A stretch of 8,432 nt of DNA from an uncultured Clostridia bacterium (GTDB taxonomy: Bacteria; Bacillota; Clostridia; Oscillospirales; Oscillospiraceae), in the NCBI GenBank assembly GCA_946011705.1, contig CAMGCA010000072.1, forward strand, positions 1-8,432. Direction: 5' to 3'. Positions 5,513-8,432 of this stretch are shown here, piece after piece. The notes below the pieces were generated by a model. It saw only the letters and a program-made list of their open reading frames with translations. It had not been told where the DNA came from and ran no database searches. Made by a program: the position numbers and the translations under genes. Numbering within the stretch: the stretch's first letter is position 1; each line of letters starts with the position of its first letter.

Positions 5513-6235
5513 ATGTTGGAACAGTTTTTACGCACGGAAATGCTGCTTGGCAGCGATGCCATTCAGAGACTGCAAAACGCCCGGGTGGCGGTATTCGGCC
5601 TTGGAGGCGTGGGGGGCTATGTGGTGGAAGCGCTGGCCCGCAGCGGCGTGGGCAGCCTCGACCTCATCGACAGCGACACGGTTTCCGTGTCCAACCTGAA
5701 CCGGCAGATTCTGGCTACCCATTCCACTGTGGGGATGTTAAAAGTGGATGCCGCCCGGAATCGGGTGCTGGACATCAACCCCGCGTGCAATGTGAAAACC
5801 TGGCCTGTTTTCTACACCCCGGACACGGCGGATTCCTTTGATTTTACCCAGTATGACTATATCGTAGACGCCATCGACACGGTGACGGGAAAGCTGGCCC
5901 TGGTTGAGCGGGCAAAAGCGGCGGGAACCCCCATCATCTGCTGCATGGGCACCGGCAACAAGCTGGACGCCTCCGCCTTTCAGGTGGCGGACATCTCCAA
6001 AACCGCCATGTGTCCCTTGGCCCGGGTCATGCGCAGGGAACTGGCCAAACGGGGCATCCGGCATCTGAAGGTGGTCTACTCTCAGGAGGAGGCCCTGACC
6101 CCCATCGGCTGGGAGGAGGAAGCGGCGGCTCTGGGCAAGCGGCAGATTCCCGGCAGCGTGGCCTTCGTTCCGGGAGCGGCGGGACTGCTGCTGGCGGGGG
6201 AGGTGGTGCGGGATTTGGCAGGCTTTTCCCGGTAA
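5513..6235 (+). CDS. tcdA: tRNA threonylcarbamoyladenosine dehydratase (ThiF/E1-like)
   Basis: ATP-dependent E1-like enzyme that converts t6A at position 37 of ANN-decoding tRNAs to the cyclic form ct6A (TcdA, also called CsdL/YgdL). The 240 residues show the nucleotide-binding GLGGVGGYVVEALARSG (29-45), IDSDTVSVSNLNRQ (52-65) with the Arg-Gln of the E1 adenylation site, DAIDTVTGKLAL (119-130), CPLARVMRRELAKRGI (167-182) characteristic of TcdA rather than ThiF or MoeB, and the C-terminal GSVAFVPGAAGLLLAGEVV (214-232). Zinc-binding CxxC pairs of ThiF/MoeB are absent, as expected. ATG 5513 follows AAGGAG (5501-5506) by six bases; the frame stays open to 5468 but only through the repeat. No promoter of its own was recognised, so it may be co-transcribed with murA through the repeat. 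In other bacteria TcdA receives electrons or sulphur relay help from CsdA/CsdE, not encoded here. Confidence 0.93.
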   Translation: MLEQFLRTEMLLGSDAIQRLQNARVAVFGLGGVGGYVVEALARSGVGSLDLIDSDTVSVSNLNRQILATHSTVGMLKVDAARNRVLDINPACNVKTWPVFYTPDTADSFDFTQYDYIVDAIDTVTGKLALVERAKAAGTPIICCMGTGNKLDASAFQVADISKTAMCPLARVMRRELAKRGIRHLKVVYSQEEALTPIGWEEEAAALGKRQIPGSVAFVPGAAGLLLAGEVVRDLAGFSR

Positions 6236-6290
6236 AAAAGGATTGTCGGATTTCCGCGGCCATATTGTTCTTTCGTCAATTAAGAAACCG

Positions 6291-6406
6291 TGTCATCCTG
6301 AGCGGAGCGCGAAGCGCGTAGTCGAAGGATCTTCCCGGTGATTTGACCCTACAGCGTAACGAAAGTGCGTAGATCCTTCGACTCGCTTCGCTCGCTCAGG
6401 ATGACA
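6291..6406. repeat. Hairpin repeat, family B (TGTCATCCTGAGCG element)
   Basis: A 116-bp element with perfect 14-base terminal inverted repeats (TGTCATCCTGAGCG at 6291-6304; CGCTCAGGATGACA at 6393-6406) and perfect 13-base inner repeats (AGTCGAAGGATCT at 6320-6332; AGATCCTTCGACT at 6371-6383). Between these are GC-rich GAGCG/CGAAGCG tracts of unequal length. There is no open reading frame of note and no clear target duplication at the edges. Similar CCTGAGCG...TCGAAGGATC sequences are, from general knowledge, widespread non-coding repeats in many bacteria. It lies 55 bases downstream of tcdA and may serve as its transcript end. Confidence 0.9.
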
Positions 6407-6452
6407 GGCCACCCAGGTTCATTCCCCTTTGCTGCATTACCGTGCACTACCG

Positions 6453-6503
6453 GTCGAGGGGCCCAAAGGATGTAAGTTGATTGACCAGATTCGTGACGCA
6501 TTG
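6453..6503. repeat. 52-bp dispersed repeat, family C copy 2
   Basis: Shares the identical 22-base block (6453-6474) and the TTCGTGACGCATTG block (6490-6503) with the copy at 2555-2606, in the same orientation. The 15-16 bases between blocks differ. It begins 46 bases after a hairpin repeat, echoing the arrangement of copy 1. The following 6504-6604 shows nothing I can name. Confidence 0.8.
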
Positions 6504-6604
6504 TCCGCGGCGACTCGCTGCTAAAATCTCCTTTTGCTGAGCGAAACCGCTAAGCATATAAAAATTATTACCAGAATTCAACGGGATTTGTACCAAATTG
6601 CCGC

Positions 6605-6634
6605 TTGACAATCTGCCGCAGCCCGTGGTATAAT
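6605..6634 (+). promoter_or_regulatory. Promoter of pyrC-carB
   Basis: Consensus TTGACA (6605-6610) and TATAAT (6629-6634) with an 18-base spacer. Transcription would begin near 6641, leaving a leader of about 97 bases with hairpins before pyrC. Confidence 0.88.
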
Positions 6635-6671
6635 TCAACGGATAAATACAGCGGCTCGCCGCCACTATCGT

Positions 6672-6699
6672 CTTGCCGCTTCCGGCAGGACATTTTTTT
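6672..6699 (+). terminator. Possible attenuator in the pyrC leader
   Basis: CTTGCCG (6672-6678) pairs with CGGCAGG (6683-6689), one G-U pair included, around a CTTC tetraloop; seven T follow at 6693-6699, with three bases between. This resembles an intrinsic terminator upstream of pyrC. An earlier GCGGC (6651-6655) could instead pair with GCCGC at 6675-6679, which would break the terminator stem, or with GCCGC at 6658-6662. A PyrR-binding loop was not recognised. The stem is short, so it may be only partly active. Confidence 0.5.
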
Positions 6700-6737
6700 G
6701 GGTCGGAGGCCGTTTTTAATGAGGAAAGGAGACATTT

Positions 6738-7955
6738 ATGACTGCGATGACCAAGGCCAGATGTTTTGCCTCTTCCCTGATGCCCCAGTTCGCGGAATGT
6801 GTCGGCGCTTCCATGGCCGGTTCCGCGCTTTCTGTGTTGGATTCTTCGCGATATGTGATTTTTCCCGGTTTTTGTGATGTGCATGTGCATTTCAGAGAGC
6901 CGGGATTTTCTTATAAGGAGACCATCGCAACGGGAAGCCGGGCCTCCGCCCGGGGCGGCTACACGGCGGTGTGCACCATGCCCAACCTGAACCCGGTGCC
7001 GGACAGCGTGGAAAACCTGAATCTGCAATTGGAGAAAATCCGGGACACCGCCTGCATCCACGTCTATCCCTACGGCGCCATCACTGTGGGTGAAAAAGGG
7101 GAAATCCTGGCAGACCTTGCGGGCATGGCCCCCAACGTGCCGGGGTTTTCCGATGACGGACGGGGCGTTCAGTCCGAGGACATGATGAAAGCCGCCATGC
7201 TGGCGGCGAAAGCCCTGGGCAAGCCCATCGTGGCCCACTGCGAGGATAACACCCTTCTGCACGGCGGCTACATCCACGACGGCGCCTACGCCAAGGCTCA
7301 CGGACACCGGGGCATCTGCTCCGAAAGCGAGTGGGGCCAGATCAAGCGGGACTTGGAATTGGTGCGGCTGACGGGATGCAGCTACCACGTCTGCCACATC
7401 TCCACGAAGGAAAGTGTTGACCTGATTCGCAAGGCCAAGGCCCAGGGACTGGACGTGACCTGCGAAACCGACCCTCACAACCTGGTGATGGACGACACCA
7501 TGTTGCAGGAGGATGGACGGTTCAAGATGAATCCCCCGCTGCGCAGTCCCGAGGATCGGGAAGCGCTGGTGCAGGGAATCTTAGACGGCACCATCGACAT
7601 GATTGCCACCGACCACGCCCCCCATTCCGCGGAGGAAAAGGCAAAAGGACTGGAAAAGAGCGCCTTCGGCGTGGTGGGCATCGAGACGGCCTTCCAGATT
7701 CTGTATACCTATCTGGTAAAGCCCGGGATTCTCTCCATGGAAAAGCTGGTGGAGGTCCTCTGCGACAATCCCCGGAAGCGGTTTGGTCTGCCGCTCGGCT
7801 TGGATTACTCCATCTGGGATCTGGAAGCGGAGGAAACCATCGATCCCGAAAACTTCCAGTCCATGGGGAAAGCAACGCCCTTTGAAGGATGGAAGGTAAA
7901 CGGCAAGTGCATGGCAACGGTCTGCGGCGGCAAGATCGTCTACAGGGCAAACTAA
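6738..7955 (+). CDS. pyrC: Dihydroorotase (class I-type), short N-terminal region
   Basis: Zinc amidohydrolase that closes N-carbamoyl-aspartate to dihydroorotate in de novo pyrimidine synthesis. The 405 residues show the family signature DVHVHFREPG (47-56) with metal ligands H49 and H51, the GGYTAVCTMPNLNP segment (73-86), GFSDDGRGV (136-144) with the Asp that replaces the carboxylated Lys in class I enzymes, VAHCEDN (165-171) with H167, HVCHIST (217-223) with H220, and IATDHAPHSAEEK (289-301) with the catalytic D292. Only about 46 residues precede HVH; the usual N-terminal beta-sandwich strands (INGRVVDP-like, DVLIEDGKI-like) are not recognisable. ATG 6738 follows GGAAAGGAG by about six bases. 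The catalytic set is complete, so it is likely active. It lies 48 bases before carB, in one apparent transcription unit with its own promoter and leader. Confidence 0.95.
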   Translation: MTAMTKARCFASSLMPQFAECVGASMAGSALSVLDSSRYVIFPGFCDVHVHFREPGFSYKETIATGSRASARGGYTAVCTMPNLNPVPDSVENLNLQLEKIRDTACIHVYPYGAITVGEKGEILADLAGMAPNVPGFSDDGRGVQSEDMMKAAMLAAKALGKPIVAHCEDNTLLHGGYIHDGAYAKAHGHRGICSESEWGQIKRDLELVRLTGCSYHVCHISTKESVDLIRKAKAQGLDVTCETDPHNLVMDDTMLQEDGRFKMNPPLRSPEDREALVQGILDGTIDMIATDHAPHSAEEKAKGLEKSAFGVVGIETAFQILYTYLVKPGILSMEKLVEVLCDNPRKRFGLPLGLDYSIWDLEAEETIDPENFQSMGKATPFEGWKVNGKCMATVCGGKIVYRAN

Positions 7956-8003
7956 GCAAACCTCAGATCTTATCTGATTACAATATTTTGGAGGATATGA
8001 AAA

Positions 8004-8384
8004 ATGGCAAAGAGAACAGATATCAAGAAAATTCTCATCATCGGTTCAGGCCCCATCGTCATTGGTCAGGCGGCGGAGTTTGACTACGCGGGCACTCAGG
8101 CTTGCCTGGCCTTGAAGGAAGAGGGCTATGAGGTCGTCCTGTGCAACTCTAACCCCGCCACCATCATGACGGATACCATCATCGCCGACAAGGTGTACAT
8201 GGAGCCGCTGACCCTGGAATATATCGCGAAAATCATCCGCTACGAGCGGCCCGACGCCATCATCCCCGGCATCGGCGGTCAGACCGGACTGAACCTTGCC
8301 ATGCAGCTGGAGCAGAAGGGCATCCTCAAGGAGTGCCGGGTGAAGCTGCTGGGCACCAACGTCACCTCCAACGACCGGGGGTAG
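8004..8384 (+). CDS. carB: Carbamoyl-phosphate synthase large subunit, N-terminal part
   Basis: Large subunit of carbamoyl-phosphate synthase, which makes carbamoyl phosphate from ammonia delivered by CarA, bicarbonate and two ATP for pyrimidine and arginine synthesis. Visible are [20 protein letters not shown] (8-27), [19 protein letters not shown] (28-46), SNPATIMTD (49-57) and [16 protein letters not shown] (87-102), the first pre-ATP-grasp domain of a protein normally about 1070 residues. GGAGG (7990-7994) lies nine bases before ATG 8004. The frame meets TAG at 8382-8384, just after LLGTNV (115-120), but the sequence beyond about 8360 looks like a degraded version of the expected continuation, so I read this as an incomplete gene running off the window end, not a true short protein. 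carA is not between pyrC and carB. Confidence 0.93.
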   Translation: MAKRTDIKKILIIGSGPIVIGQAAEFDYAGTQACLALKEEGYEVVLCNSNPATIMTDTIIADKVYMEPLTLEYIAKIIRYERPDAIIPGIGGQTGLNLAMQLEQKGILKECRVKLLGTNVTSNDRG

Positions 8385-8432
8385 GAAAACGGTGAGTAGC
8401 AGGCTCTCTGCGTGAGCACGGTCCAGCCGGGG

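Noticed and set aside
4039..5562. 507-codon minus-strand open frame opposite murA
   Set aside because: Complement of a clear MurA; its translation has shadow composition (many His, Gln, Ala) and no ribosome site or domain.
6641..6737. PyrR-binding attenuator of Bacillus type
   Set aside because: I could not find the conserved PyrR anti-antiterminator loop sequence, so only a generic attenuator is proposed.
6447..7478. 343-codon minus-strand frame opposite pyrC and its leader
   Set aside because: Runs through the repeat, promoter and pyrC on the opposite strand with no recognisable domain.
8004..8384. carB as a pseudogene
   Set aside because: The stop occurs where the sequence loses similarity near the window end, as at the other edge; error is simpler than gene decay next to an intact pyrC.

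Overview
The window looks like a chromosomal housekeeping segment from a GC-rich, Gram-positive-type anaerobe, most likely a gut-associated Clostridia member of the Oscillospiraceae/Ruminococcaceae type. This is inferred from the protein flavour (AspRS N-terminus, DUF1836 protein, DegV protein, PyrC with a short N-terminus), strong GGAGG-type ribosome binding sites, a TTG start on murA, and short hairpin repeats scattered between genes. No database search was possible, so the taxon is not certain.

Layout. Minus strand: the 5' end of aspS (aspartyl-tRNA synthetase, cut by the window edge) with its own promoter, preceded by a DUF1836 gene that also has its own promoter. Plus strand, diverging from DUF1836: a DegV-family lipid-binding protein gene, a strong intrinsic terminator, and a 65-residue coiled-coil-like protein of unknown function. 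Then an rsmF-type rRNA m5C methyltransferase, murA (peptidoglycan precursor synthesis), tcdA (cyclisation of t6A in tRNA), and a pyrimidine unit of pyrC followed by the start of carB.

The spaces between genes are mostly filled by small repeats. Three ~120-130 bp inverted-repeat elements of one family (440-559, 2386-2513, 5363-5494) carry nested hairpins; the first and third are clear relatives in opposite orientation. A fourth element (6291-6406) is of a different family but has the same TGTCAT...ATGACA termini. A third type, ~52 bp with a 22-base identical core, occurs at 2555-2606 and 6453-6503, each time shortly after a hairpin element and ahead of a promoter. The two gaps longer than 300 bases are 2358-2694 (hairpin repeat, 52-bp repeat, rsmF promoter) and 6236-6737 (hairpin repeat, 52-bp repeat, pyrC promoter and leader); nothing recognisable was seen in 6236-6290 or 6504-6604.

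Regulation visible in sequence: near-consensus divergent promoters with clustered palindromes between DUF1836 and degV; a possible attenuator in the pyrC leader; a hairpin over the rsmF -35 region. Both extreme ends of the window lose protein similarity over about 50-65 bases, which suggests low-quality contig ends; the in-frame stop in carB at 8382-8384 is probably such an error. I found no phage, defence, CRISPR or novel multi-gene system here; the repeats and the DUF1836-degV intergenic region are the most interesting parts.
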